From Rhizomys pruinosus (taxonomy: Eukaryota > Chordata > Mammalia > Rodentia > Spalacidae): a stretch of 64,000 nucleotides of DNA. The position numbers were made by a program, and so were the translations under genes. The stretch spans positions 1,233,977-1,297,976 of the forward strand of contig VZQC01013708.1 of NCBI GenBank assembly GCA_009823505.1. The letters run 5' to 3'. This document shows positions 63,391 through 64,000 of this stretch, in pieces. Within the stretch, counting starts at the first letter, position 1. The number at the start of each line of letters is the position of its first letter. The notes beneath the pieces were generated by a model. It searched no databases. It had not been told where the DNA came from and saw only the letters and a list, made by a program, of their open reading frames with translations.

Positions 63391-64000
63391 ATCAAACAAA
63401 CAATGAAGGCATCTGAAGGAGGCAAGCAAAGCAAGCCTTCAACACAGTGAAGAGGCATTTTGGATTCACATTGGAATACAGGCAAAGAGAAACCCATACG
63501 CCAGGGACATGAAGAAGAGACCACATGGGTAAGGTGCAGGAAAATCCCACACCAAGCACTACCAACCCTGTGGAATCCCACCCTACAGTGGGATCCCCCT
63601 GGGGATGGCCCAGGACACAGATATCAGAAGTACAATTGTGAACATACTTAAAGAACTACAAGATTATAAAGAACAAATCAAAGAATTAAGAAAAGAGAAT
63701 GAAAAACTCAAGAAGGACCTAAAGAGAGAGAATGACAAACTCCAGAAGGAAGTAGAAACACTGAAAAGATCCCATGTTGAAAAGATAAGGAAACCAACCA
63801 TTGAAGCAAAGAGCTACAGGAAGAGATTGAGACGCTCCAAAAGGAAGTGGAAATACTAAAGAAATCAGAAGAGGAAATGAAAAAGGAAATCAAACATTCA
63901 TCCAATCAAGAGGAAAGGAATGGAAAAAGCCTCAGAAGCAGAATGGAGGAAGCAGAACAAAGAATATCAGACCTGGAAGATAACACAGAACAACTAAAAA
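63391..64000 (+). mobile_element. L1 retrotransposon, 5' part (continues past window)
   Basis: A-rich, polypurine-biased sequence leading into an ORF1-type coiled-coil frame at 63605. The 5' UTR text ('aagagaccacatgggtaagg', 'ccaccctacagtgggatccc') precedes it. Orientation is plus and the element runs off the window. This would be the most complete L1 copy here, because all the others are 3' ends. Confidence 0.75.
63605..64000 (+). pseudogene. L1 ORF1 (ORF1p), N-terminal part, frameshifted and truncated by window
   Basis: In L1, ORF1p is an RNA-binding nucleic-acid chaperone that trimerises through a coiled coil and is needed in cis for retrotransposition. The ATG at 63605 is the first in a frame open back to a stop at 63530, and the encoded start is rich in Lys/Glu heptads (ELRKEN, EKLKKD, ELQDYKEQ). 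The frame stops at 63859. A different frame carries on the same coiled-coil character from about 63811 and includes a RMEEAEQRISDLED-like stretch typical of L1 ORF1p, so a 1-base-type indel lies at about 63803-63812. The RRM and C-terminal domains would lie beyond the window. This copy is not expected to make functional ORF1p. Confidence 0.82.

Overview
The window is non-coding nuclear DNA from a rodent, almost certainly a muroid other than Mus. The evidence is the dense mix of B1 (7SL-derived) SINEs, B2/B3-type tRNA SINEs, B4 composites, ID-like fragments and Lx-type L1 3' ends. B2 elements are restricted to muroid-grade rodents, and the B1 and B2 sequences here differ from the mouse consensus. 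Genus cannot be fixed from the sequence. I found no exon series, no CpG-island promoter, no RNA gene and no protein-coding gene I would defend. The long open frames all come from tandem repeats, and the only gene remnant is the frameshifted, window-truncated start of an L1 ORF1 at the right end.

Layout. 1-28 kb is ordinary intergenic DNA with scattered SINEs, several CA/TG tracts, a fossil MER2 DNA transposon (6.6-6.9 kb), B2 elements clustered in and next to an L1 3' end (15.6-17.3 kb), a long GGAT array (17.5-18.1 kb), MIR fragments, and an LTR-like block on the minus strand (26.6-27.3 kb). 28.4-33 kb holds a run of minisatellites: a G/A-rich hexamer array, a 16-bp array, a TG array, a GGA array and a 35-bp array. 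33.7-40.5 kb is SINE-rich with an LTR remnant. 40.5-45.5 kb is one 34-bp minisatellite of about 145 units. 45.5-55.5 kb is dense with young, partly nested B1, B2 and B4 insertions. 55.7-60.8 kb is one 51-bp minisatellite of about 99 units, ending at an ambiguous base (N) next to a CA repeat. 60.8-64 kb has LTR remnants, one of them split by a B1, a young B2 with perfect target-site duplications, and the 5' part of an L1.

What stands out is tandem-repeat organisation. The 51-bp array has an exact eight-unit (408 bp) higher-order period marked by one A/T change. The 34-bp array has a roughly 242-bp higher-order period and unit variants concentrated at CpG sites. The density of GC-rich minisatellites fits a subtelomeric or recombination-prone location (inference). 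The other notable signals are a B2 subfamily defined by a 17-bp internal duplication, two B2 insertions into the same 16-bp site of two different L1 3' ends, and a few candidate cis-regulatory motif clusters. No new protein system is present as far as can be read here.
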